From: Candidatus Kryptoniota bacterium | Lineage (GTDB): Bacteria; Bacteroidota; Ignavibacteria; Kryptoniales; Kryptoniaceae | DNA length: 64,000 nt | Direction of reading: 5' to 3' | Assembly: GCA_938074445.1 (NCBI GenBank) | Contig: CALJEK010000001.1 | Span: 124,001-188,000, forward strand | Shown here: positions 44,413-55,031 of the stretch, in pieces | Numbering within the stretch: position 1 is the stretch's first letter | Layout of the letters: each line of letters begins with the position of its first letter | The notes under the pieces: model-generated | What the model saw: the letters and a program-made list of their open reading frames with translations, nothing else | Database searches by the model: none | What the model was told of the DNA's origin: nothing | Program-made: the position numbers and the translations under genes

Positions 44413-45796
44413 CACGGTTAGAAAAATACATTTTGTTGGGATAGGAGGAATTGGAATGAGCGGGATTGCAGAAATTTTGCTCGATCAGGGTTTTAAAATT
44501 ACAGGCTCGGACAAGCAGTTGTCAGATATAACCGAGCGACTTGCGAATCTTGGAGCGAAGATTTATGAAGGGCACTCGCCTGAACATATTGAGCCAGATG
44601 TTGATGTTGTTGTTTATTCTTCAGCCGTGAAGTTGGATAATCCTGAAATTCAGGAAGCGATGAGGCGTAAAATTCCCGTGATCCGTAGAGCTGAAATGCT
44701 TGCGGAACTTATGAGATTAAAATACGGGATCGGAATAGCTGGGACACACGGGAAAACGACGACGACTTCAATGGTTGGGCTTGTTTTAATTGAGGGTGGA
44801 TTTGATCCGACCGTTGTAGTTGGAGGTGTGCTTCGTGATTTCGGTGGGACAAATGCACGGCTTGGACATGGGGAATTTATAGTTGTTGAAGCAGATGAAT
44901 TTGACAAATCTTTTCTTCAGCTTACACCAACGATTGCTGTCATAACAACGCTTGAACCTGAACATCTTGACTCTTATGGAAATGTTGAGGAGTTAAAGTC
45001 GGCTTTTGTTGATTTTGCAAATAAAGTTCCTTTTTACGGTTTTGTTGTCCTTTGTCTCGATGAGCCGATGATTCAAGATATTATGCCACGGATAAAGAAA
45101 AGAGTTATAACTTATGGGTTAAGTGCCCAAGCGGACGTCCAAGCAGTTGAAATAGAATTTGAAGAAAGACGATCTTCTTATACTTTGGTTTACAAAGGTA
45201 AAAACTATGGAAGGGTGAATTTGCAAGTTCCAGGGCTTCACAATGTTAAAAACTCGCTTGCAGCGATTGCTGTTGGGGTGGAGCTTGGCATTGAACTTGA
45301 AAAGGTGAAAAATGCCCTTGAAAAATTCAGAGGAGTTTATAGGCGGTTTGAGATAAGGGCTAAAGTAGGCGATATAATTGTTGTAGATGATTATGCTCAT
45401 CATCCAACGGAAATAAAAGCAGTTTTGCAAGCAGCAAAGGACAGCTGGAGGAAACGTGTAATCGCCGTGTTTCAACCGCATCTTTATTCAAGGACGAGGG
45501 ATTTTTATCAGGAATTTGGGCGTTCGTTCTTTAATGCTGATGTATGTGTTATAACTGATGTTTATCCAGCAAGAGAGGAGCCGATCGAGGGTGTAAGTGG
45601 AGAGTTGATTGCGATTTCAGCGAGAAATTTTGGACATAAAGAAGTTCATTATGTTCGAGATAAAATGGAAATTCCAGATTATGTCTTGAATCTTGTCAAT
45701 CCAGGAGATATGGTTATATTTATGGGAGCCGGTGATATAACAAAAATTTGCGGTGATTTCATCAAAAAACTTCGGGAAAAATTTAGGGATGATTAA
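44405..45796 (+). CDS. murC: UDP-MurNAc--L-alanine ligase
   Basis: Adds the first amino acid to UDP-MurNAc. Motifs are HFVGIGGIGMSGIAEIL, the ATP loop GIAGTHGKTTTTSM, VVEADEFDKSFLQL, GVYRRFEIRAKVGDIIVVDDYAHHPTEI and FQPHLYSRTRDF. I take ATG 44405 (AAAGGG five bases upstream) over the in-frame GTG at 44399, which would add Met-Lys. Length 463 or 465 is typical. It overlaps murG and murB by eight bases each. Confidence 0.96.
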   Translation: MFSTVRKIHFVGIGGIGMSGIAEILLDQGFKITGSDKQLSDITERLANLGAKIYEGHSPEHIEPDVDVVVYSSAVKLDNPEIQEAMRRKIPVIRRAEMLAELMRLKYGIGIAGTHGKTTTTSMVGLVLIEGGFDPTVVVGGVLRDFGGTNARLGHGEFIVVEADEFDKSFLQLTPTIAVITTLEPEHLDSYGNVEELKSAFVDFANKVPFYGFVVLCLDEPMIQDIMPRIKKRVITYGLSAQADVQAVEIEFEERRSSYTLVYKGKNYGRVNLQVPGLHNVKNSLAAIAVGVELGIELEKVKNALEKFRGVYRRFEIRAKVGDIIVVDDYAHHPTEIKAVLQAAKDSWRKRVIAVFQPHLYSRTRDFYQEFGRSFFNADVCVITDVYPAREEPIEGVSGELIAISARNFGHKEVHYVRDKMEIPDYVLNLVNPGDMVIFMGAGDITKICGDFIKKLREKFRDD

Positions 45797-46706
45797 TCTT
45801 GAGGAAATAAGAGAAATAGTCAAGGGTGAAATTTTGATCAATGAATCGCTTGCTAAGTATTCAACTTTTAAGATAGGTGGGTTCGCTGACCTATATATTG
45901 CGCCGAGGAATATCGATGAGTTGTTGAAGTTAATTCAATATTTAAAAGAAAAGGAGATCGATTTTATAATTCTCGGGAATGGAAGCAATGTGTTGATAAG
46001 CGATGAAGGCTTTAGAGGTGCGGTGATAAACCTTGAGGCTGGTTTGAACTTTGTGAAAATTGAGGGTGAACTTGTTGTTGCAGGTGCTGGTGTTAAGCTT
46101 GCGAAGTTTGTCGATTTTTGTATTGAAAACGGTTTTCAAGGAGTTGAAATGATGGCGGGAATACCTGGGACTTTGGGTGGCGCAATAGTTATGAATGCCG
46201 GAGCTTATTCAGCTGAGATCTCTGATTATCTTGTTGATGTGGATGTGATAAGGGATTTAAACCTCGTTAGATTAAAGAAGGAGGAATGCGGTTTTGGGTA
46301 CAGGACTTCAAATTTAACAAAGGATGTTGTTGTTCAAGCGAGGTTTAAATTTCCACGAGGCGATGTTGAGGAAATGAAGCGAAAGAGACGCGAGATTTTA
46401 ATTAAGCGAAATCAAACGCAACCCGTTAATTTTCCCAATGTTGGTAGCGTTTTTAAAAATCCACCTGGAAACTACGCTGGCAAATTGATCGAGGAAGCGG
46501 GATTGAAGGGAGTTCAAATTGGCGGTGCGCAGATCTCCGAAAAACATGCGAATTTTATAATTAATAAAGGAAATGCGACCGCGCGAGATGTTCTTGAATT
46601 AATAAAGCTTGCACAGCGAAAAGTTTACGAAAAGTTTGGAGTGAAACTTGAACTTGAAATAAAACTGATTGGGTTTGAGGAAGAAGAAATAAAGGATTTA
46701 GTATGA
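45789..46706 (+). CDS. murB: UDP-N-acetylenolpyruvylglucosamine reductase
   Basis: FAD enzyme that reduces UDP-GlcNAc-enolpyruvate to UDP-MurNAc. Seen are LAKYSTFKIGGFADLYIAP, FIILGNGSNVLISDEGFRGAVI, GVEMMAGIPGTLGGAIVMNAGAYSAEIS, FGYRTSNL, VNFPNVGSVFKNPPGNYAGKLIEEAGLKG and ISEKHANFIIN. ATG 45789 gives 305 residues; the GTG at 45753 in the track lies inside murC. In this cluster murB takes the place where ddlB stands in E. coli; no ddl is in the window. Confidence 0.95.
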   Translation: MINLEEIREIVKGEILINESLAKYSTFKIGGFADLYIAPRNIDELLKLIQYLKEKEIDFIILGNGSNVLISDEGFRGAVINLEAGLNFVKIEGELVVAGAGVKLAKFVDFCIENGFQGVEMMAGIPGTLGGAIVMNAGAYSAEISDYLVDVDVIRDLNLVRLKKEECGFGYRTSNLTKDVVVQARFKFPRGDVEEMKRKRREILIKRNQTQPVNFPNVGSVFKNPPGNYAGKLIEEAGLKGVQIGGAQISEKHANFIINKGNATARDVLELIKLAQRKVYEKFGVKLELEIKLIGFEEEEIKDLV

Positions 46707-47440
46707 GATTAGCTGAGAGAGAAATAAAAGGATGGCTGTTTGCTGTTTTTGGTGGATTTTTTGTCGTTTTGATCTTCGGTGCCATGAATTGGCGTGAAAA
46801 TAGAGTTTTGAATAAAATAATCATTAAAGGAAATAATGTGGTATCGGAAGAAAAAATAGCTGAGCTCGCTGGTGTCAAGCCCGGCGTTAAACTTATAGAT
46901 GTTGATTTGTCGGAAGTGAGAGCTAAAGTTGAAAAACATGATTTTATAAAATATGCCGAAGTTTATATAAACTTGCCGGATGTCCTTTTCATAGAAATTG
47001 TAGAAAGAAGACCGATAGCTATGCTAATGCATCAAGGTAAGATTTATTACATCGATTCTGACGGTGTTGTTATTTCTTTCGATAGGGTTGGTAAAATATT
47101 TTCAGTGCCTATTATAAGTGGGGTGGATTATAAACCCATTAATGTTAACTTAGACACTGCGGGTCAATTGAGGAGACAGTTTGAGCTTATAAAGGCTGCG
47201 ATTGACAAGAAAATTTATAGTTTGATTTCAGAAGTTAGACTTAAAGATGGCGAATTTATTTTACTGACCTCGGATGGAGCAGTTACTGTTTTTCTTGGCG
47301 ATGGTGAGCTTGAAAGAAAGCTTATTTCACTGAGAGAGTTTTGGTCTCAGGTTGTTCCAACTCGTGGATATCCAGTTTATATTGATTTGCGTTATCATGG
47401 GAGGTTATACGCAAAATTTGACAAAAAAAATAGTGAATGA
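46703..47440 (+). CDS. ftsQ: Cell division protein FtsQ/DivIB
   Basis: Bitopic divisome protein. One membrane helix (about 10-27, GWLFAVFGGFFVVLIFGAM) is followed by a POTRA domain (LNKIIIKGNNVVSEEKIAELAGV...YINLPDVLFIEIVERRPIAML) and the beta domain with a Tyr-rich end (VYIDLRYHGRLYAKF). It recruits FtsL and partners. The ATG overlaps the murB TGA by four bases. Length 245 is normal. Confidence 0.93.
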   Translation: MRLAEREIKGWLFAVFGGFFVVLIFGAMNWRENRVLNKIIIKGNNVVSEEKIAELAGVKPGVKLIDVDLSEVRAKVEKHDFIKYAEVYINLPDVLFIEIVERRPIAMLMHQGKIYYIDSDGVVISFDRVGKIFSVPIISGVDYKPINVNLDTAGQLRRQFELIKAAIDKKIYSLISEVRLKDGEFILLTSDGAVTVFLGDGELERKLISLREFWSQVVPTRGYPVYIDLRYHGRLYAKFDKKNSE

Positions 47441-47443
47441 AAT

Positions 47444-48673
47444 ATGACTTACATAGTTGGATTAGACATAGGCACCAGTAAAGTTTGCGCACTTGTTGCT
47501 TTCCTTGAAGAAAATGGAAATATTAATGTTTTGGGTTTAGCAAAAGTTCCAGCTTATGGACTTGTTCACGGTGGGATAATTAATCTTGAAAGGACATCTG
47601 AAATAGTACGTAGTGTTATAAGCATGGTTGAGAATCAATCAGGAGAAAAAGTAAGAAAAGTAGTTATTGGAGTGGCAGGGGAGGACATAAGTGGAATTTC
47701 AAGTATAAGTGTAATTACAACGCGAGCTCCTGATCATATCATCAAAGAAGAAGACGTTGCGCGTTTGATGGAAGATGCGAAGAATATTCGTTATCCATCT
47801 AACAAGATTATTTTGCATACTTTACCTCAAGAGTTTAAGGTTGATGGGGTTGAAGGTATAAAGAACCCAGTTGGGATGACTGGGATAAGAGTAGAGGCGA
47901 CGGTTCATATTGTGATGGCGCCGGTATCTTTGATTGAAAACTTCAAAAGAGCGGTTGGCGGAGCGGGGCTTGAAGTTGAAGGGTTCGTTTTTCAACCGCT
48001 TGCTTCAGCGTATTCCGTGCTTGAACCTGAGGAGATGGAGATAGGGGTTGCTTTAATTGACATAGGGGCTGGTACTACAGATGTTGCGATATTTGAAGAT
48101 GGAATAATAAGATACTCCGGAAGTTTGAAAATGGCTGGAGAGGAGATAACCAGAGATATAAGAAAAGCTTTCGGAATTCAGAGGGAACTCGCAGAGAAAT
48201 TGAAGGTGTCAGAGGGATATGCTTATATGGATGCAATTACAGAGGATAAAAGCATTCAGATTCGTAGAATTGGAGAGCGGGGCTCAATTGAAATTACTAG
48301 AAAAACGCTTTGTCAAGTGATTCAAGCAAGGGTTGAGGAAATATTTGAGACTCTTTACGTCAATCATTTGAAAAAGCAAGGTTTTATGAGAAGGAATGTA
48401 TCTGCTGGAATTGTTTTAACTGGGGGTACAGCGCTTCTTAAGGGGATAGTTGAGCTCGCGAGCGAAAAATTTGATTTGCCAGCACGCATCGGCATACCGA
48501 CTGGGTTTACAGGTGGTTTTGTCAATGAGGTTCAAAATCCGATATATTCAACTGTTGCGGGTTTAGTTTTGTATAGAGCCGAGAGTATTAAAAAAGGCGA
48601 TGTGGTTAAGTCAGGCGATGTTAAAAGTCTAATAAAGAAGTTGACTGAATTCCTTAGGAAAACTTTTAGTTAG
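47444..48673 (+). CDS. ftsA: Cell division protein FtsA
   Basis: Actin-like ATPase that anchors FtsZ to the membrane. Motifs are YIVGLDIGTSKVCALVA (phosphate 1), VVIGVAGEDISGI (1C domain), LIDIGAGTTDVAIF (phosphate 2) and GIVLTGGTALLKGIVELA (adenosine). The C-terminus ends SLIKKLTEFLRKTFS, an amphipathic membrane-targeting helix. Length 409 is normal. It lies 20 bases upstream of ftsZ. Confidence 0.97.
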   Translation: MTYIVGLDIGTSKVCALVAFLEENGNINVLGLAKVPAYGLVHGGIINLERTSEIVRSVISMVENQSGEKVRKVVIGVAGEDISGISSISVITTRAPDHIIKEEDVARLMEDAKNIRYPSNKIILHTLPQEFKVDGVEGIKNPVGMTGIRVEATVHIVMAPVSLIENFKRAVGGAGLEVEGFVFQPLASAYSVLEPEEMEIGVALIDIGAGTTDVAIFEDGIIRYSGSLKMAGEEITRDIRKAFGIQRELAEKLKVSEGYAYMDAITEDKSIQIRRIGERGSIEITRKTLCQVIQARVEEIFETLYVNHLKKQGFMRRNVSAGIVLTGGTALLKGIVELASEKFDLPARIGIPTGFTGGFVNEVQNPIYSTVAGLVLYRAESIKKGDVVKSGDVKSLIKKLTEFLRKTFS

Positions 48674-48693
48674 AAATAAATTGGGAGGCTATT

Positions 48694-49869
48694 ATGATGA
48701 TCTTAGTTGATGAATCAGAGCAATCATCAAATCTTGGCGCTAAGATAAAGGTTGTCGGTGTCGGAGGGTGCGGATGTAATGCTATTAACACTTTAGTTAA
48801 AAAAGGAATTACAGGGGTTGAACTAATAGGTATAAATACCGATTTACAATCTCTATCTCAATGTAAAGCACCGATTAAAATTCAAGCGGGGAAAAATTTA
48901 ACAAAAGGGCTTGGCGCTGGTGCAAGACCTGAAGTAGGACAAAAGGCGGTTGAAGAGATAAAAGAAGAGATTGAAAAATTTTTGCAAGGCAGCGATCTTG
49001 TTTTTATCACCGCAGGAATGGGGAAAGGAACGGGAACTGGCGGAGCTCCTGTGATCGGTAGTGTAGCTAAAAGCTTGGGTGCGCTTGTCATCGCTATAGT
49101 TTACACTCCCTTTGATTATGAAGGCTCTTTAAGGATGAGGATAGCTGAGGAGGGTTTGAAAAATCTGCGTGAGGTTGTTGATACGCTTATCGTTATAAGC
49201 AATCAAAAGCTGCTTGGTATTTCGGGAGACGCTGATATTCAATCTGCAATTGAATTAGGCAATGAGGTTCTTTACAATGCCACTCGCGGTATCACTGATA
49301 TAATAATGAAGTCCGGCATCATTAATGTTGATTTCAATGATGTTAAAACAATTATGCGTGATATGGGAGATGCTATTCTTGGAACGGGTGTTGCGCAAGG
49401 TGAACATAGGGCTATTAAGGCAACTCAAAATGCGATATCGAATCCACTTATTGAAGGATTATCAATAGTTGGAGCGAAAGGTGTCTTGATTAATTTCGTT
49501 GGGAAAGATATTAAATTTAGCGAAGTTGAAGACGCCATAAAAGTGGTAACTGAAAAAACAGGTGAAGATGTGAATTTGATTCATGGCATCGTAATCGATG
49601 AATCTATGGGTGATCAGCTTAGAGTTACTGTTATAGCGACTGGACTTAACACATCAACTCACTCGACGAAAAAAACGCCAACCCCGCCTAAAAGGATAAC
49701 CACGGTTTATGAGAAAACAGAAGACGTTCAGCGTGGCGAGAATCTAATTGTGCCAAGTTATGTTCGCAGGGGTATTACACTTAACAGAAAGTTTGAAGAA
49801 ATTGAGAGAGAAAAGGATGATGAAAGCATAAATGACAATCCAAGTTTTTTAAGACAAGTTATGGATTAA
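48694..49869 (+). CDS. ftsZ: Cell division protein FtsZ
   Basis: Tubulin-like GTPase forming the division ring. The N-terminal GTPase domain has VVGVGGCGCNAINTLV and the tubulin signature as GMGKGTGTGGAPV (108-120), with Lys111 where most FtsZ have Gly. The catalytic T7 loop is NVDFNDVKTIM. A variable linker follows, and VPSYVRRG near residue 355 resembles the FtsA-binding C-terminal peptide but is followed by about 35 more residues. GGGAGG precedes the ATG-ATG start. It is the last gene of the dcw cluster. Confidence 0.96.
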   Translation: MMILVDESEQSSNLGAKIKVVGVGGCGCNAINTLVKKGITGVELIGINTDLQSLSQCKAPIKIQAGKNLTKGLGAGARPEVGQKAVEEIKEEIEKFLQGSDLVFITAGMGKGTGTGGAPVIGSVAKSLGALVIAIVYTPFDYEGSLRMRIAEEGLKNLREVVDTLIVISNQKLLGISGDADIQSAIELGNEVLYNATRGITDIIMKSGIINVDFNDVKTIMRDMGDAILGTGVAQGEHRAIKATQNAISNPLIEGLSIVGAKGVLINFVGKDIKFSEVEDAIKVVTEKTGEDVNLIHGIVIDESMGDQLRVTVIATGLNTSTHSTKKTPTPPKRITTVYEKTEDVQRGENLIVPSYVRRGITLNRKFEEIEREKDDESINDNPSFLRQVMD

Positions 49870-49910
49870 ATTATAAGTGTGGCAGTGAAAGTGGGAGGAA
49901 AATTTTTGAT

Positions 49911-49939
49911 TTGATTTTAAATTTTAAAAGTCATATATT
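49911..49939 (+). promoter_or_regulatory. Promoter of tRNA-Leu
   Basis: TTGATT (49911-49916), 17-base spacer, TATATT (49934-49939); the predicted start near 49946 is about seven bases before the mature tRNA. Confidence 0.65.
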
Positions 49940-49952
49940 TAACTACGGTTAA

Positions 49953-50034
<82 letters not shown>

Positions 50035-50163
50035 CTAACCTTCCGATAATTAATTTTTATTAATTTTTTGTCCCCTTCCTTTTTCATATAATTTTGCTTG
50101 ACAAAATATAAGGAATTTTGCAAATTAAAGTGCGTTTAAAAATAAAATTGTGGAGGTGTATCT

Positions 50164-52923
50164 ATGCGTCATCTGAGCGCTATTTTAATTTCCCTCCTCA
50201 GTTTGGCATTTCTAACCTCCTTAATTCTTGCTCAAGGTAGTGGTTCTTATACTGCTTCTGTGACAGGTAAAATAGTTGATACTGAAGGTAAACCTATACC
50301 TGATGTTGAGGTTATCGCAAAAAATGTTGAAACAGGTTATACCAGAGGCGCTATTACAACAGCAGGTGGAATTTATAATATCTTATCGGTGCCACCCGGA
50401 ACTTATGAAATCAGTGCTTTACATGTTGCTTACGGTAAGCAAACCCAAAAGGTTGAACTTCTCGTGGGCGAAAGGGTTACTGTAAACTTTACTCTGATTC
50501 CGAAAGAAATCCAAGTCGGTGAAGTTGTTGTAACTGCTGAGGCACTTGATTATGAGGTTAAAAAATCGGAACTTTCAGTTCCTATAAGACCGCAACAAAT
50601 TGAAGCTTTGCCAGTCAATACACGTAACTTCCTTGAGCTTATGAGCCTTGTCCCCGGACTTAAACCAATTGGGGCAACGTTTGGTAGTGGCGCAATGCAG
50701 CCTACATGGATTGGGTTTTATTTTGAAGGGACAGAATACAAAAATGAAATTGTTGAAGGTGGACTTGCAGGGCAATTTTTAAGCTCAGGCAACCCATTCC
50801 CTCTTGATGCGGTTAGGGAAGCAAGAGTGATAACTCAGCTTTATAAAGCAGAGTATGCAAAGGCGGGTGGAGGAGTAATAACAGCGGTGTCAAAAACCGG
50901 AACAAATGAGTTTCATGGAACCGTCTTCTTTACATACCGTGATAAAAAACTTAACGCTCGTGGACCTTTTGAAAGGGAGAAACCTGGATTTAAACGTCGT
51001 CAAACAGGCATAAGTTTAGGTGGACCAATTATAAGGGATAAACTTCACTTCTTTACTTCATATGAGGGAACATTTCTCGACAAGTTTGCAACTGTAGTTG
51101 TTGGTCCTCAGTTTTCTAAATATGCTGGAACATTCCATGTTCCGTTTGGCGGTCATGTTGGGCTTGTGAGGTTAACATTTCAGCCCTCGGTTAATCATTT
51201 CCTTGACTTTAGCTATTATGGTAGATTTGATAGGGATTATATGGGGATTGGTGGTCTCTCTGTGTATGAGAGAGGACGGCTTTTCTATAACAGAGTTTAC
51301 AACTATGTTTTAAAGCATCAGTATATAATTTCGCCAAACCTAATGAACGAGGTAAGGATTAACTTCCAGCGTTATAATTGGGAAATAGCGAATATTGCTC
51401 CGTTTCCAACCCCTGGTAAGATTTACCCAAGTGCGTATATAGGTGCTTTTTCCCACGCTCCTCAGAATTGGTTCCAAGATAGATATGCGTTATATGATGA
51501 CATAACTTATACAACAGGTAACCACGTCTTCAAAGGCGGATTTTTCGTTCAAAGATTAAGATACGAAGCCAATCAAAAACTCTACCTGCATCCGATATTT
51601 TATTATCTATCTGATGATACAAGTGCTGCACCATATCAAGCAAGAGTTGGTGTCGGTACGCCAACTGTTGAGAAATGGAATACACAAATCGGAATTTATA
51701 TCCAAGATGATTGGAATGTCACTCCTTATTTAATTTTAAATCTTGGGATAAGGTGGGATTATGAGTCGAACATGATAAATAATGACTTTGCCGTTCCTGA
51801 CACAGTTAGAAGAGATCTGCAACAATTTTTCCCTGCAAAGTATTTTTCAACGGGCAAGGATAGAAAACCATATTTAAAAGCTTTCCAGCCAAGATTTGGT
51901 TTTTCATATGATATAAGCAAGGAAGGTAAAACTGTTATCTTTGGCGGAGCCGGAATCTACTACGATAGGCATGTTTGGAATGTCGCTTCTGATGAGATTT
52001 TAAGATATACTTGGAAAGTTTATTACCTTGATTTTGGTCCAGGGAGATTAACTTGGGATGACAAGTATTATAACCGTGATGAGCTTCTAAACTTAATCGC
52101 GCAGGGTAGAGTTCCAGCTCCTGAGATTTTCCTTATTCCTAACGACCTGAAACCACCAATGACAGTTCAATTCAGCATTGGGTTAAGGCAAAGGTTTGGA
52201 GATGTGGTAGCGAGCATAAGTTATACAGGTGTTAGAGGTTATAATGAAATAACGACATATAATGCCAACTGGAAAAACAATTTAACAACCAAATACGGAC
52301 CAATTCAGGTTTGGACCGATGCAGGCAATTCTTGGTATGATGCAATTTACTTTACATTCGACAAACCATACAAACCTGGCTCGTGGGGCTTGAACATAGC
52401 TTACACACTTTCATGGACTTATGATGAGTTCGATAACACGATCTACTATGGTTATTTGTACTATACCAATCCTGATATGTTAAAGAAGGCACCATCCACA
52501 CTTGACGAAAGACATCGCATTTCGGTTAATGGAATAGTTGAGCTTCCATTCGGATTTAAGTTGAGTGGTTGGGGAACATTCGCAACCGGTAGACCCTATC
52601 TTGTATTTACTGGAACTGATGACAATAATGATGGAGTCATTGGGAACGATTATCCACCTGGGTTAGGTAGAAACGCTGGTAGAGTTCCTGGACAAAGATT
52701 TATATTTAAGTATGTATTTGCCGAAAGAAACTTTAATTTGCGGTTGTCGAAAGATCTCTCATATCGTGGCTTTACTTTAACATTGATGCTCGAAGCTTTC
52801 AATGTATTCAACTGGACTAACTTTGGTGGTTATGTTGGCAATATGAAGTCTCCATTGTTTGGTAAGCCTACAACAGCAGGTGCCCCAAGGCAAATTCAAC
52901 TTGGGACAAGAATTAGCTTCTAA
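50164..52923 (+). CDS. TonB-dependent outer-membrane receptor with carboxypeptidase-regulatory-like domain (Oar-like)
   Basis: Predicted outer-membrane beta-barrel transporter or adhesin. A signal peptide (to about LILAQGS, residue 25) is followed by a carboxypeptidase-regulatory-like beta-sandwich (SVTGKIVDTEGKPIPDVEVIAKNVETGYTR...PPGTYEISA), then a plug domain (VEVNTRNFLEL-like RQALPVNTRNFLELMSLVPGLKP region, GGVITAVSKTGTNEFHGTVFF). The barrel ends in the terminal aromatic residue LGTRISF. Length 919. Substrate is unknown; no SusD partner gene lies beside it. A strong GGAGGTG Shine-Dalgarno precedes the ATG, and a TTGACA at 50098-50103 may be its -35, though the -10 is not clear. Confidence 0.88.
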   Translation: MRHLSAILISLLSLAFLTSLILAQGSGSYTASVTGKIVDTEGKPIPDVEVIAKNVETGYTRGAITTAGGIYNILSVPPGTYEISALHVAYGKQTQKVELLVGERVTVNFTLIPKEIQVGEVVVTAEALDYEVKKSELSVPIRPQQIEALPVNTRNFLELMSLVPGLKPIGATFGSGAMQPTWIGFYFEGTEYKNEIVEGGLAGQFLSSGNPFPLDAVREARVITQLYKAEYAKAGGGVITAVSKTGTNEFHGTVFFTYRDKKLNARGPFEREKPGFKRRQTGISLGGPIIRDKLHFFTSYEGTFLDKFATVVVGPQFSKYAGTFHVPFGGHVGLVRLTFQPSVNHFLDFSYYGRFDRDYMGIGGLSVYERGRLFYNRVYNYVLKHQYIISPNLMNEVRINFQRYNWEIANIAPFPTPGKIYPSAYIGAFSHAPQNWFQDRYALYDDITYTTGNHVFKGGFFVQRLRYEANQKLYLHPIFYYLSDDTSAAPYQARVGVGTPTVEKWNTQIGIYIQDDWNVTPYLILNLGIRWDYESNMINNDFAVPDTVRRDLQQFFPAKYFSTGKDRKPYLKAFQPRFGFSYDISKEGKTVIFGGAGIYYDRHVWNVASDEILRYTWKVYYLDFGPGRLTWDDKYYNRDELLNLIAQGRVPAPEIFLIPNDLKPPMTVQFSIGLRQRFGDVVASISYTGVRGYNEITTYNANWKNNLTTKYGPIQVWTDAGNSWYDAIYFTFDKPYKPGSWGLNIAYTLSWTYDEFDNTIYYGYLYYTNPDMLKKAPSTLDERHRISVNGIVELPFGFKLSGWGTFATGRPYLVFTGTDDNNDGVIGNDYPPGLGRNAGRVPGQRFIFKYVFAERNFNLRLSKDLSYRGFTLTLMLEAFNVFNWTNFGGYVGNMKSPLFGKPTTAGAPRQIQLGTRISF

Positions 52924-52933
52924 TAATTCAACA

Positions 52934-52968
52934 CCCCCTCTTTCATTTGGAAAGAGGGGGCTTACATT
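52934..52968 (+). terminator. Intrinsic terminator after the TonB-dependent receptor
   Basis: Perfect 11-bp stem CCCCCTCTTTC/GAAAGAGGGGG (52934-52944 and 52950-52960) with a 5-base loop, followed by CTTACATTTTTT. It lies between convergent genes and may serve both. Confidence 0.85.
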
Positions 52969-52970
52969 TT

Positions 52971-53711
52971 TTAATTTATTTTATATCTTGTGAGTTCTCG
53001 CCTTATTCCATTTTCAGAAGCAGTCGCAGGGGTTTCGTGTTTAACCGGTCCAATACCTGGAGAAAACCAAATATAGTCTTTTGAGGTAAAGCTTGCAACT
53101 GTAACCCCACCTACACTTATGGAGCCAGTCGCAATTGCCTCAAATTTATATGAATCATATCTGCCAGCGGGAGTTTGAATTTGTTCACGAGTACTTATGT
53201 TGCCAGTTATGTTTATTTTTATATTTAATGGCAAAAGTTGCCCTTGGTAATTTACGGTAAGCGTTGTATCCAAACTTAAGATAGTGTATGGTTCATTTAA
53301 GTTACCCGAAGCTTTTATAAACGGAACCCATCGTTTGTATTCAAAACCTGGAATTGAAATTGTTCCAGTTAAATCTATCCATGCATAAAGATATCCCCCC
53401 TCAAGGTAAACAAGAAGGGTATCAACCTCAATACTTTTATTTGCATATATGAATGAATCAAGCACAACATATGGATTTTTTCCTGCAAATTGGATTTGCC
53501 CAACTACTGTCGTTGACGAAGTAAATTCTGTACCATTGATTTTGGCTCCGGCTGTATCAATTTCATATCCCGAGTAATTCCAAGCATTACCGACTTTCAA
53601 TGGGAAGAGGTTTGATGGAATTGTTTCAATGTTAAGTGGCGTTGTCTCTTTTTTACATCCCCCAAAAATAAGGGCAAGGGATATCAAAGAGACTATTAAC
53701 TTCCTCATCAT
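52971..53711 (-). CDS. Putative secreted lipoprotein of unknown function
   Basis: A 246-residue protein with signal peptide and lipobox LIFGGCKK (Cys about 20), hence lipid-anchored. The segment SNLFPLKVGNAWNYSG is a motif common at the mature start of uncharacterised FCB-group lipoproteins. The rest is beta-rich, with alternating hydrophobic strands, ending FSPGIGPVKHETPA...RELTRYKI, a recurrent pattern of that group. No catalytic motif is seen. It is transcribed towards the receptor gene and separated from mdh by a terminator, so it is likely a single-gene unit. Confidence 0.82.
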   Translation of the reverse strand: MMRKLIVSLISLALIFGGCKKETTPLNIETIPSNLFPLKVGNAWNYSGYEIDTAGAKINGTEFTSSTTVVGQIQFAGKNPYVVLDSFIYANKSIEVDTLLVYLEGGYLYAWIDLTGTISIPGFEYKRWVPFIKASGNLNEPYTILSLDTTLTVNYQGQLLPLNIKINITGNISTREQIQTPAGRYDSYKFEAIATGSISVGGVTVASFTSKDYIWFSPGIGPVKHETPATASENGIRRELTRYKIN

Positions 53712-53742
53712 ATTTAACCCCCATTATTTTAGTTTTTGCTTG

Positions 53743-53768
53743 AAAAATGGCGGGCAAATTTGCCCGCC
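53743..53768 (-). terminator. Intrinsic terminator after mdh
   Basis: Perfect 20-base palindrome GGCGGGCAAATTTGCCCGCC (53749-53768). On the minus strand it is followed by ATTTTTC, a U tract, directly downstream of the mdh stop; this ends the rplU-rpmA-mdh run. Confidence 0.85.
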
Positions 53769-53777
53769 TTAAAAATT

Positions 53778-55006
<1,229 letters not shown>

Positions 55007-55031
55007 GTTAATTGCCTCCTTTTTTTAGTTT

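Noticed and set aside
50098-50126. TTGACA upstream of the TonB receptor as a full promoter
   Set aside because: The -35 is perfect, but no convincing -10 hexamer lies at 16-18 bases, so only the possibility is noted in the gene entry.
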